Below are positions 1 through 10,340 of a stretch of 64,000 bases of DNA, piece by piece; within the stretch, counting starts at the first letter, position 1; every line of letters starts with the position of its first letter. A program made the translations under genes and the position numbers. Source of the stretch: Pohlia nutans (Eukaryota; Streptophyta; Bryopsida; Bryales; Mniaceae); NCBI GenBank assembly GCA_022496805.1, contig CM040099.1, forward strand, positions 17,902,031 to 17,966,030. The letters run 5' to 3'. The notes beneath the pieces were generated by a model, which did not search any database, was not told where the DNA came from, and worked only from the letters and a program-made list of their open reading frames with translations.

Positions 1-246
1 ATTGTATTTTATGCTCTTCAACCAAGATATGGATTCAGATAGTCACAACCATGTTAGTTTCATGACTTTCAATCTTTCATCCTTCGCAACCAAAGTTTGG
101 AAATAAATGTTGTAAATATGATTCATTCTTTTCAAAAGATACTGTAGAGATCTAAAAGTCATAAAGTAACATTGTTTCATTCTTTTCAATTGATGCATAT
201 ATGCAAAAACTATGTATGTATTTTAAAGTTTCTAACCAAAACACAA

Positions 247-284
247 TTTGGGTTATGTGGAATTCTTTTTCCACATAACCCAAA
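247..284. repeat. Perfect 14-bp hairpin
   Basis: A 14-bp arm at 247-260 is exactly complementary to 271-284 with a 10-base loop. A partial third copy of the arm follows at about 293-309. It lies in AT-rich DNA with no gene. I see nothing else supportable between 1 and 656. Confidence 0.5.
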
Positions 285-660
285 ATATATTTTTTCCACA
301 TAATCCAACAATGAATTTTTCACAATTTTTATTCTCAATATTGAAATTGATACAAATCTTAAAAGAGGAAAGAACATTGGCACTCAATATCAACATATAG
401 GTTCCTCTATGACCACACCACGTGATACTAATTTTTAATTATAATGATACCCAAAACCACCAACTACTTCTTTGCAATGCTTGGTATGCCATTGGTTTCC
501 TTGAATATTAAAATTGGTGGTTTTGAGTCTCAATTATGGTGGCCCTATGAAAACTCTACATGTCATAATTGGAGGAGGTGGTGGTTTTACTGTTTTAGGG
601 CATCCAACCTTAATTCAAATTCTAATTCATTGCCCCAACTCTAAAACTTCCGGACGTTAA

Positions 661-884
661 CCCTTGAACGGCCTGAAAGCCCTTTGCGGCCATATAGTGT
701 ATTTTATATTTGGTGGTATTTCATCAAAATAACTGTGACCAAATACCTTCTAGTACAAAGTAAAATCAATAATCATGATAATATGTATATAATAATATAT
801 CACAATTCATGTACTAAACTATAATTGAACAATTATAAGGTTAAATATTGGTTGTACAGAGGGATGTCAAAGACCTTTTAAGGG
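661..884. mobile_element. TTAA-flanked MITE (copy G)
   Basis: The ends are CCCTTGAACGG on the left and the complement of CCCTTAAAAGG on the right. TTAA lies directly outside both ends (657-660 and 885-888). The 224-bp interior has no coding capacity. The ends resemble the CCCCTAAACG family elsewhere in the window, so this is read as a diverged relative. The TTAA at 885 also begins a second weak inverted pair (TTAATGCAAG here, CTTGCATTAA ending at about 1094), so a composite insertion is possible. Confidence 0.55.
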
Positions 885-1230
885 TTAATGCAAGCACTAT
901 TCACCCATGGACCCCATTTTGGGCACCCTAGGGTATTTTTTTGACAATTGTTTTTGCAAATTTGGAGCCTATGGCCTATATTTGTTCTATGGGGACTCTC
1001 TCTCGAATTTTGAACCCTTAGAAGAGGGGTTTATTTTTTAAGGTGACCCCTACATGTTCAAAATAGGGGACAGTTTTGTCCTCTTGCATTAACGCCCAAA
1101 GGGGATTTAGAGAAATTCCGATTCTTTGTACCATGACTCAACAACTTTCCACATCAGAGTGATCAGCCATCTCAGCATTTGTCCTTCAATGCTAATTTTC
1201 AGTACACAGCACATGAAGGTCCAAATTCGG

Positions 1231-1312
1231 AATTTGTGCCCAAAAAAAGAGGAAAAAAAAAAGAAAAAAAAGAAAAAAAGAAAACAAGAAAAGAAAAGGA
1301 AGAAGAAGAAAG
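1231..1312. repeat. A/G-rich polypurine tract
   Basis: Low-complexity run of A with scattered G on the plus strand. Short Lys/Glu-rich frames across it are artefacts of composition. The surrounding 885-1660 interval holds no gene that I can support. Confidence 0.6.
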
Positions 1313-1660
1313 TTTGAATTTCACTTTCAGAACCAATGTTTTATCTGTGTTTTTTCTCCTTGAAGCCTAATTGGCGATGTAAAAAAAATTCAGAAAGAAT
1401 AATTGGCAAAATCTTAAGATTACAATCATATTTTGATAGAATTTTTTCCTAATTTTGATAATTTTCTTTTCAAAATCTGGCTACTTTCACAAAAAATTGT
1501 AGAGAAAATCTTGCAAAAAAAATTCAAAATTTTCTCATAGTTTTCCTCAACGAAAGAAAAATGCCATATTTTGTAGAGAAATTTGGCAAAATATAGCGAG
1601 AAAAGAAAAATTTGTTTAGAACCCAATTTCATATGGAGTGAGTACTTACATTCTACTTCA

Positions 1661-2234
1661 CTCCTGAACGTCATCACCCCTCTCCAAAGTTGGTAGTTTT
1701 GCAAAAATGCATCATAAAATGAAATGCAGAAGGATATTTTTAACTTGATGTATAAATAGAAGTTGTACATTATACATTTTAGATTCTATCCATATGGTTG
1801 GATCTATGATTGCTATCACCAATATTTTGTATAAATTTGAAACTTGAAATTGAAAATTCTTTTGTAATTTGATTACAAATAAGACATTGACAATTTGTAC
1901 ATGAAATTTGTTGTTATTGGTTGAAATGTAATACTCTTAGTGTAGTGATTTTTGGAGATTTTTTATTTTCTTAGTTTTATGAGTTGAATTTTTTAAGATC
2001 ACTTTTACACTTAAATCTTCAAACTTTTGGGTGAATCACTACAACATGAAATGAGGCATAGAAATTTCACAAATCGTCCTCTTTCTAATCGAATCACACA
2101 TGCATAAAGCTAACTTTCTATAAAATATATACCGGTAGTAAAAAAATCCACATTGGAAAAAGTCAATGATGGAGGAGAAATCTATGTTGGATTTTGTCCA
2201 TCGTCCACATTCTGGACGGTTGGATGTTTAGGGG
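1661..2234 (-). mobile_element. TTAA-family MITE (copy A, inverted)
   Basis: This 574-bp stretch is the reverse-complement relative of the 569-bp element at 9465-10033. Both share the subterminal block reading ACGTCC...CACCCCTCTCC at one end and the GTCCACATTCTGGACGG block at the other. The right end is intact (TTTAGGGG followed by TTAA at 2235-2238). The left end has decayed: TTCACTCCTGAACG where the family has TTAACCCCTAAACG. It is non-coding and older than the 9465 copy. Confidence 0.75.
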
Positions 2235-2497
2235 TTAATTAATATTAATAAAATTAAAAATACACATTGCGTTCTTCGGCCCTTGCAGCCCTTGCTAGAC
2301 TACATCCTCTCCCTATAGTGTTGCTACAATGTAAACTACTAATACAATACTCCAACTCCCCAATCCTCGTTGCTTGAACCAAGTGAACTTATAGAAAACT
2401 CTCTATGATTCCTTTGATCTCTCGATAGATGCTTGAGATTCGAAGACCATGCAATAGTGGGCCTCTAAAGAACATCATGTACATCACATCCTCAAAG

Positions 2498-2690
2498 ATA
2501 CCCCCGGGAAGTCACTGTCAAAAATTTAGATATACATGAGAGAACTATAAGGTGTCTTTTATTCATTTGAGATAAAATTTATAAATTTTTAGAAGTAATA
2601 TAGGGTGTTCTAAAACCAAAGTAATATAGGGAAATATTTTATGAATATTCCTAGAACATACTATGAATATACCCTAAATTGACCCACTCA
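2498..2690. repeat. Dispersed repeat, inverse copy at 30.3-30.5 kb
   Basis: The block with GAAGTCACTGT, TTCATTTGAGATAAAATTT and AATATAGGGTGTT matches the reverse complement of about 30350-30560 with scattered differences. No coding capacity or clear terminal repeats are visible, so the class is unknown. Confidence 0.5.
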
Positions 2691-2786
2691 CGTATGGTTT
2701 GTGAACACTACTGCAAGCTTTGATAGGTGATGATTGAGCTCTTATTCTTCACTTACATCGGAAACTGTACAGAATTGATATGATTC

Positions 2787-2957
2787 CACTACAAGGAGGT
2801 GTCGCTTTTCATTCAGTAGGTGAGTCAAACAGCCACTCATTCGCACTCACTGCTCAAGCATTTAAGACTTGGTGAGTGCAATTCGTCACGTATGACAAGT
2901 GTGTACTCTGAGCTCTGACTCTGTTGTGAGTGAGAAGCGACGCCTTTGCTAGTAGTG
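2787..2957. mobile_element. CACTA-type MITE, 171 bp
   Basis: The left end begins CACTACAAGGAGGTGTCGCT and the right end finishes AAGCGACGCC...AGTAGTG, its imperfect inverse. A 3-bp duplication TTC flanks both sides (2784-2786 and 2958-2960). CACTA termini with a 3-bp target duplication define the CMC/EnSpm superfamily. It is non-autonomous, with no ORF. Confidence 0.75.
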
Positions 2958-3479
2958 TTCACGAACCGGCAATGAAAGGTTTATCACTTAGGGAGGAGCT
3001 CCAGTATAATAATATGCAACAAAGGCCGAGCTTCAGACCCTAAGGACTAAGGGCCGACTTCCACGTGGGATGGGTGATGGGTGATCGGGCCGCAGAAGAG
3101 GGGAGCTCTACCAAATTGGTGAAAATCAATGAAACTCAGGAGTATAATTTTTCTTCCACCAAAATGGGTGGAGTATCGGTGACTGTTGAGACCTCGTTTC
3201 TTGTCTTCTACTGCCTTCCACTGGACCGATCCTCACATGGAAGCTCGCCCTGATGGGTCCAAGTTCAAATTCACGATAACTTTGGAATTTGTACTAACGG
3301 ACTCTGTTCACAATCAAACACTCCAGTCAATCCTTCCTGAATCTCTTTCATATTCATAGCCTTACACAGAAATCACAAAAAAGTCACAACGAACTCCAAA
3401 ATATCGAAGAAAAAGAACGAGCCGGAATATATATATAAAAAGTAAAATTGGCTCACCTTCCAGAAACCCAAATTGGGCT

Positions 3480-3689
3480 TCATGTTTGGTTTAGCAGTTT
3501 TGAGTAGGTCCTAAGTGGACTTCTTCTTGTTCAAGTTTGTTTATTTTTTGACCAACATGTGCAATGTTCTTCACTGATACTGATTCTGGTGGTATAAAAT
3601 TTGGTCTCATCTAAATTATATGTTTCACAATACGATTGATCAATTGAATTTGACATTTTAAAACCATGAATCCTTGGTCCTTTAGGGGT
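3480..3689 (+). mobile_element. Partial TTAA-family element (copy F1)
   Basis: The right end reads GGTCCTTTAGGGG then TTAA. The body is homologous to 45228-45402 and, inverted, to 37893-38075. The opposite terminus is not recognisable in any of the three copies; all stop near a TAGCAGTTTTG motif. This looks like a truncated or one-ended copy. Confidence 0.5.
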
Positions 3690-3699
3690 TAAAGTGCTT

Positions 3700-5200
3700 T
3701 TGATGACTGTGCACTTGGATCTAGCCCTGCACCTCCTTCAACAGCTGAATGCTGTAATAGAATCGTCTGAGAACGACTTCCTGGTTCAGAAATTGAGAAG
3801 CAAGGTATAATTTAATATATGCATGCATGTCTTCTTAGGCCTGCTCTGAACTGACTGCAATGATCTGTTAGTTAAATTATGGAACTTGCCTCCCCAATGC
3901 AAGAAGGTCCAGACCTTTGGAAGTCGTGGAGATCTTACAGCTAAACATGTACTCCCTCCGTCCCAAAGTTATTGTCATCTTTGAAAGTCATGTTTGAAAG
4001 TGCTTTTTTAAGTAGGTCAAAAAAATAAGAAACATGATCAATAAAAGGTTTCAAATTATGTCACTAGAATGATTGAAGAACATTGCATGTGTTCATTGCA
4101 ACCTAAATAAAATTAGTCACAAGGAAGTATTTTTTTGACCTACTTAAAAAAGCACTTTCAAACATGACTTTCAAACTTGACAATAACTTTGGGACGGAGG
4201 GAGTACTTCGAGATTCTTGGTTTTTGCAGCCTGGGAGAAGACTACATTGATGATCTTGTACAATGTTGTGAAATGTTCTGTTATGTTCTGTTTTGGGTTT
4301 TAGGGTTTAGGCTCTAGCACAAGAATGCGATGTTCGGGAGGGATTTCCGTTTGTAAGTATATTTGGCAGAGTTGGATCTGCATTTTGCTACTGGATTTGC
4401 ATCTTCTCCAGCTGGTCGGCACCTGTTGTAAGTCTTTGATTTTATTGCCGAGACTGCAGGGGCAAATAGAGATGGAGAGCCAGCCCTCGGGGGTGCACTG
4501 TACTAAACATGTACGAGTATACGTGAGTGCGCCCCGTGGGGGGTATTAATTTGAACACTGCCGTATTACGTATACATAGAATAAATACATTTAGAACTGA
4601 AAATATTCACGTATACTTACACTAAACACATATTTAAAACAAAATATATCTGTATACAAAGGTATTTAGACATATAACCTCTCGTATACAGGGGGTTTTT
4701 AAAAGGGGTCATCAACGCACGTGATTCTCAAACATAATGAAGAGTGCACTCCCGAGAGTCAGCCGTGGTATCGGAAGCTCTTCGTCAACTGCAAACTCGT
4801 CTCGAGTCCACTCAGAAAGATCTTGAAGATTACAAACTCAATCAAGGTAAACTCTCAAGTGCAACTCGCTCAACAAAATTTCCAAAATCAGTTGCAATGA
4901 TTCTTTCGAGGCTAATGCTAATGATATGAGGTTTTACCACTGAAGAACATGCATCTTTATATACGTGGGACTTATTCATAGCTAACCATGTTCTGGTGTG
5001 TGGCAGGCAAAAATCGCGGAAGGGAAGCAGAAGCTGCACGAGCTCCGTCTTGTAAACTCTCCTTTGAAAGACATTGGCAGCTTTGATGCCCTGAACTTGG
5101 CACCTCAAACCTGCAAAATCTGGAGATTTCTGTATAGTAAGTTAAAGGATACTATGGGACGCTCATTCTTTTCACTGTACAATTATTGTGACTAAGAATC
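3700..5200 (+). pseudogene. Possible exon remnants of a coiled-coil gene
   Basis: Three open segments look like exons with a splice site nearby. About 3715-3826 encodes a heptad-like stretch containing LALHLLQQLNAVIESSEN and is followed by GGTATAA. About 4765-4850 encodes SEALRQLQTRLESTQKDLED and is followed by GGTAAAC. About 5008-5140 follows a GCAG acceptor and encodes AKIAEGKQKLHELRLVNSP. All are on the plus strand and rich in Leu/Gln/Glu, suggesting a coiled coil. A Stowaway MITE lies between the first two. I cannot name the family or find a start or terminal exon, so a decayed gene is the likeliest reading. Confidence 0.3.
3952..4203. mobile_element. Stowaway MITE (Tc1/mariner)
   Basis: The ends are CTCCCTCCGTCCCAAAGTT and its complement, flanked by TA on both sides (3950-3951, 4204-4205). 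The terminal inverted repeats run about 75 bp (CTTTGAAAGTCATGTTTGAA and GACCTACTTAAAAAAG blocks on both arms). The CTCCCTCCGTCCC terminus with TA target duplication is the established Stowaway signature. It is non-coding. Confidence 0.9.
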
Positions 5201-5394
5201 CACGGGAGATGGATTGACGTGTATACAACAAGAGGCTGTCAATTCTAGCAGCATCAATTCAGAGATTATGTTTCTTCACAGGATGACTTACAATTGTATG
5301 ATGTGTAGAAAACTGGAAGGAATGAGTTGATGCAGAATCTCCTCGCTGGCTGAAAGCGACGCCATCCTTCTTAGTCCTTAGAGGGTTAATTTCT

Positions 5395-6120
5395 CAACCC
5401 GACGTCAGGTTTTGCTAGCTGCTAGGGTTTCATTTTTTGAGCTTGAGCATACCCGTGGCTTTTAAGCTACAATCTCACTCTCTGCCTTGTTTCGGTGATT
5501 CTCTTGTGGCCTCTCAACACCATCTCGATCATTAGCCCTAAATTCTGTGTCGCCGTGGCTATGGCGTGACTGTGTAAAGGGCAATTTGTCAAAAAATTGA
5601 ATAAGTTGAAGTCGCTCGGAATTTTTCTTCTGTTCCGGCACCACCAAGAGCAAGCACTTCAATCAAGCGCGTCGCCCGTGACTACTTACACAAATAAGAT
5701 CGTTACAGGTCTTTGATCATCCTAACGCAATTGCAGAAAGAATTGCAGAATCGATCATTTTTAGAAAAATTCTGATAATTGCAGAAAAGAGTTCAACAGG
5801 GCGTCGCCGGTTTAACAATGCCAAAACGAACTCGGTTTTAACAACCCTCCACCCCGGGCGCCGAAATCATTCTTTCCAGAAATTTCCTCGCCTTCCGAAA
5901 CCGAAATTCTCTCTCTTTCATAATTTCTCTCGTACAGGCTTCAACGGAATTCCGACCTTCCCGAAAGCACGGCTGTGTACCGAAACCCAACTAATGGCCA
6001 CATAATTCATAGACCCTAAACACTAAACCCTAAACCCTAAACCCATACGCAGAACCCGAAAAGAACCAGAGTCATTTCATTCACTGTTCCCGGCAGACAG
6101 GCAAGCACTGAGTGGAGGTT
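5395..6120. promoter_or_regulatory. GC-richer promoter-like stretch with teloboxes
   Basis: This interval is richer in GC than its flanks. It carries an AGGGTTT motif near 5424 and an AAACCCTAA cluster at 6013-6044, both common near plant transcription starts. No downstream gene is identifiable with confidence on either strand, so the assignment is tentative. Confidence 0.25.
6013..6044 (+). repeat. Interstitial telomere-type repeat
   Basis: About four units of the plant telomere heptamer CCCTAAA, one with a CACTAAA variant. Arrays this short usually act as promoter teloboxes or mark old break repair; neither can be decided here. Confidence 0.75.
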
Positions 6121-6493
6121 AGAAATCAAAAAAATCTTGGAAATTCATTCTTTATTTTTATTTGTAGTAGTATGCAAATAAAAAACTTGATTTGGGCCCT
6201 AAATCTAATCCTCTGTGGTCATAATAATGTGACCAATTAAAGTGCTTTAAATATCACGAAGAAAAAAATAAAAATAAAAAAAAGAACTTGGTTGGGGAAT
6301 GCATTTGGATTTACAACCTAGAAAAGAAAGTTAAAGTATACTGTCAACTGAACAGCCAAGTCTTTCGTGAAGAATTTTTACTCCCATGTACCTGTTCAAT
6401 TGATCACAAAAGAGTTATGAGTTAAAATGAAAGTTAATGTTTCACAACTTTAACATTTAGAAAGACAATTGATCTAAAAAAGAATTTCAAGTA

Positions 6494-6776
6494 AGGTCGA
6501 GACACCTAAAACCGATAACTTAAGCTACCTACACTATTTCTGGACCAGCTATTAATAGGGTGATATTTTTCCCGGGTTGGAAGTTAGTTTTTGCGGAGAA
6601 TGCAAATTTTTTCATGAATTATTTCCCAATATTGAAATTTGTACAATTTTTCAAAGTGAAAAGTACTTCAGAACCCATAACCGATATGTACAAATGAGGT
6701 ACATCTGTTCTTTCACAATCTAGAAATTAGAATATATCGGTTTTTGGTCACCTGTCGGTTATGGGTGTCTCGACCT
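6494..6776. mobile_element. MITE with AGGTCGAGACACC ends, 283 bp
   Basis: The left end AGGTCGAGACACC and right end GGTGTCTCGACCT are inverse copies, followed inwards by ACCGATAAC and its near-inverse. TA flanks both sides (6492-6493, 6777-6778), which fits a Tc1/mariner-like insertion. There is no ORF. The rest of 6121-6889 is AT-rich with no gene. Confidence 0.65.
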
Positions 6777-8363
6777 TAGAACTCACAAGGTTTGACACTT
6801 TCTCATGGTACTTTTGACAACATCAAAATTTATAAACATCAAAACTTCACAATGATAAAATGAACGAGTGTAGAATTAGGGGATAATACCTTCCCAACAT
6901 CATTAATGTTGCTTGCGGATTGGTACCGGGTGAACGCCAAAAAGTGGATCCATCAATCACCCGAAGAGATCCTACTCCCTCAACCCGATAATTTTTATCG
7001 AGGACGGGTCCTACAAGACAGCCACCATGGTAATGCCATATTGTTTGCACAGTATCCAAACACCATTGCCGAATATTGATTGAGTCTTGTATAATGTCTC
7101 CAAAGTCCCGTTGTGGCCAAGTGCTCTCAACCGTGTCATAAACGAGACGCAATTCGCTTGGAACAGATTCATTGGTGTACTGCAAAGACAAAAGAGATGG
7201 TGCATTTATGGCATTCATAACTGTGCGAATGCCCTTCTCACATGTGGTCAAGTCATATGGGTCTTTGAAGTAGTTAAACCGTACTTTTGGATTTTTCTCC
7301 ACATCTGAGCTAGCCAGCTTCAAATTTCCCCAAGAACGAGGCCCCCAAATCTTATGCAAAATATTGCCACCCCATGCTGCTTGTGCTTGAAACTCCGGCG
7401 ACGTCAAGAGAATTGCAGCAATGATTCTTGCTTGCAAAATTTGAGCATTCCTAGTGTTATTCTTTGTCATGAACTTTTTCTCTGCATTAGATATAGAGTT
7501 GGTACTCGCAGCATCCGCTGCAAGTTTTAGCATCACCTGCACATTGTTGGCAAATTCAGTTTTTAATATTCATTAATTCAACTATTAATTTTAAAAAGAG
7601 ACATGCACACACACATAGTTTAATAGAAAATATATATTACAGCTCAATAGAAAATTTGGTGTAAGAGAATTCTAAACATGAAATTCAATATATTAAAAAA
7701 TCGTTTTTCTAGGAAAAAATAATAATAGCTAGGGAAAAGAAAAAGAAAACAAAAGAAATAAAAGAAAAAATAAAAGAAAATAATAAATAAATAAAAGAAA
7801 ATTTATTACTAGGAAAAAGAAATAGAAAAGAAATTTAAGAATATTAATACGAATTTTTATTTACCTAATTAGAGTTTTTGCAAAAAAAACATCAATATAG
7901 TAGATTATTATTCAATCTGCTACCAACTGACAATAAAAATAAATCAAGACCTTAAGATATCTTTAAAATCAAGGGCTTGAGATTTACCTCTACTATGCCA
8001 CTCGCAATCTCAATGTAGCTGCCAAATTTGGTGATGCCTACTACCTCGATAAGTGACACTTCTACTTCCTCATTTGTGAACACCCATAATGAATTGGTGG
8101 GATTATCTGCCATATGGTAACCAACAAGAGGATTGTTTCGAATGGTAGTAATATTGAGTGCATTAAGATGATGCAAAGGTCCAATACCGCTCAACATTAG
8201 TAATTGAGGGCTACCCATTGCCCCTGCTGAAAGGATTACCTCGCTCATTGCATCTTGCAAAAGCACTGTGTGACTGTTGTTGTTTAAATCCTTGAATATC
8301 ACCCCTGTTGCCTTACAATTTGATTCTACAATACATTGATAGAAGATAAGTCATCAGTTATTA

Positions 8364-8730
8364 GAGTTTTCCGCAAAGTGCTCTACTGTTGGGTGACTGG
8401 ACCGCAGATTGTGAAAAGAGAGGTTGAGAAGACAATAACAGTAGACATGTCAGATGCTGTAAATAAACTAGAGGTCTGAAGTTTGAAGGCACCAAAAACG
8501 GTGCCCAAAAACTTCCCAACCTCAGTTTCTATTCTCGTGGATGCTCTGTCACATGGGCTTCCTTGGCTTGACACGTATCTACATGGAGTGGGTCTTTGGA
8601 GTGGGTCTATTCACTGAAATAGAAAAACCAATAATTGACAGCCCCTGACAGCCCACCACGGGCCAATTTTCGTATACTCAAGAAATTGCCAAAGTAAGGC
8701 TCTGAAAGCCGATGAGTTTGCGGAAAACTC
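8364..8730. mobile_element. Inverted-repeat MITE in GMC intron
   Basis: The ends GAGTTTTCCGCAAAGTGCTCT and the complement of GAGTTTTCCGCAAACTC are inverted. It lies in the intron between the third and fourth recognised GMC exons (minus strand). The flanks share TATT(A/G), but a precise target duplication is unclear, so no superfamily is assigned. It should be spliced out with the intron. Confidence 0.55.
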
Positions 8731-9464
8731 TATTGTACATAAAAAATCAAAAGAATCATAAAAAGATGATTGGTACTTTTGCATTACTTACCATCAAATA
8801 AGATTTTTTGGACACTGGCCCAAATGAAGACATCAAGGTTGTCAAAGTTAGCATATGACAAAAGGTCGGCTGTTGAATGGCGATGACCGTTTTCATCAAA
8901 CAAAGATCCACCTACTTTGGTACCGATCAAATGTTCATATGTTTTTCCATTGTCGGGAATAACACCAACTTCTAACAATGCATCTCTTGCTGCAGTCTAG
9001 CATAACACAATCAACATAAAAATTATCATCAAAATTGATTGCATAGTCATATTTACATTAGTAAATTACTTCATGATAAACATTTTAACCACAAAGTCAT
9101 CACTAAAATATCTTTGAGTAAATCTATATATGCATAACAAATACTACTCAAAATTATGCAAACCATAAGTTATGAACTATTTTAATCAATAAATTTTAGC
9201 AACTTCAGAGATTCTCTAAAATAAATTACTGATTTTTCAAAAAAAAATTACTTTACCTCACGTAACTCGATCAAATAAATAAATAAAACTTTATTTACAA
9301 AATAAGATGAAAAGAGAGAAGGAAACTCACTTGAAACACTTGTAATGATGGGAATTGTGCAACTTTATCAGCAACCCAGCTGAAAGCAGAATCTACAAGT
9401 GTTTTATCCCAACCAACCTCTTTGACAAAATCATATTCTGGTTTTGTAAAAAATCCAGCATTAA

Positions 9465-10033
9465 CCCCTAAACGTCCAACCGTCCAGAATGTGGACGATG
9501 GACAGAAGCAAACACAGATTTCTCATCCATCATTGATTTTTTGCAGTGTGGAATTTTTATTCTATATTTTATGAGAAGTTAGCTTCATGCATGTGTGATC
9601 CGATTAGAAAGGGGATGATTTGTGAAATTTCTATGTCTCATTTCATGTTGTAGTGATTCACCCAAAATTTGGAAGATTTCAGTGTAAAAGTGATCTTAAA
9701 AAAGTCAACTCATAAAATTAAGCAAACAAAAAATCTCCAAAAATCACTACACTTAGAGTATTACATTTCAACCAATCACAACAAATTTCATGTACAAATT
9801 GTCAATATCTTATTTGTAATCAAATTACAAAAGAATTTTCAATTTCAAGTTTCAAAATTCATACAAAAATATTGGTGATAGCAATCGCAGATCCAACCGT
9901 ATGGATAGAATCTAAAATTTATAATGTACAACTTTTATTCATACATCAAGTTCAAAATATCCCTCTGCGTTGCATTTTATGATGCATCTTTGCAAAACTG
10001 CCGAATTTGGAGAGGGGTGAGGACGTTTAGGGG
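9465..10033 (+). mobile_element. TTAA-flanked MITE inserted in GMC exon (copy B)
   Basis: The left end is CCCCTAAACGTCCAACCGTC; the right end is GGACGTTTAGGGG. TTAA lies at 9461-9464 and 10034-10037. In the gene's reading direction the pre-insertion sequence is GCTATTAATGCTGG, coding A-I-N-A-G in the conserved GSAINAG motif, so exactly one TTAA is duplicated. The 569-bp body has no transposase. It is homologous to 1661-2234 (inverted) and 31402-31983 (direct). TTAA duplication with CCC-type ends is the behaviour of the piggyBac superfamily; that assignment is inference. Confidence 0.9.
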
Positions 10034-10340
10034 TTAATAGCACTTCCACCTCCAAGTACACGAGCTCTTTGGTTAGGTACCCCATCTTCTGAAATGAAAG
10101 TTTGTGAAGTGGAAGTGGGGGTATCAATTAGCAGATTTTGGTAAAAGCCAACAAGATTCTCCACAAGAGGGTTTCCATAAGGCGAGCCTCCTCGTTCCAA
10201 TAGCAACACTGAGAAATTTTGAGAGAGAGTGGCTGCCAATGGACATCCTGTTGTTCCTCCTCCAACAATGATGTAGTCATATTTTTTTAAACTTGTAAAT
10301 GGAGCTTCCGTAGCGTTATGAACAAAGGGATACTTGGGGT

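Larger units (their letters stand above)
6890..10340 (-). pseudogene. GMC oxidoreductase (HOTHEAD/mandelonitrile lyase-like), exon split by MITE
   Basis: Flavin-dependent GMC-family alcohol oxidase or lyase. Exons by splice sites and homology, in gene order: 10340-10034 joined across an insertion to 9464-9331; 8996-8792; 8325-7988; 7536-6890. Visible features are the FAD-binding Rossmann motif (YIIVGGGTTGCPLAATLS), the ARVLGGGSAINAGFF signature, the second GMC signature (SAGAMGSPQLLMLSGIG) and the C-terminal catalytic region with WHYHGGC and GSTF...GTNPQATLMMLGR. The recognised exons total about 543 codons, close to the family's usual 550-590. The first (signal-peptide) exon and the short last exon after the GR|GTATTA donor were not found. 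A 569-bp MITE at 9465-10033 sits inside the GSAI|NAGFF exon and brings stops into the frame; removing it with one TTAA restores the frame exactly. As it stands the gene is probably null unless the element is spliced out. The substrate is not predictable. Confidence 0.85.
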
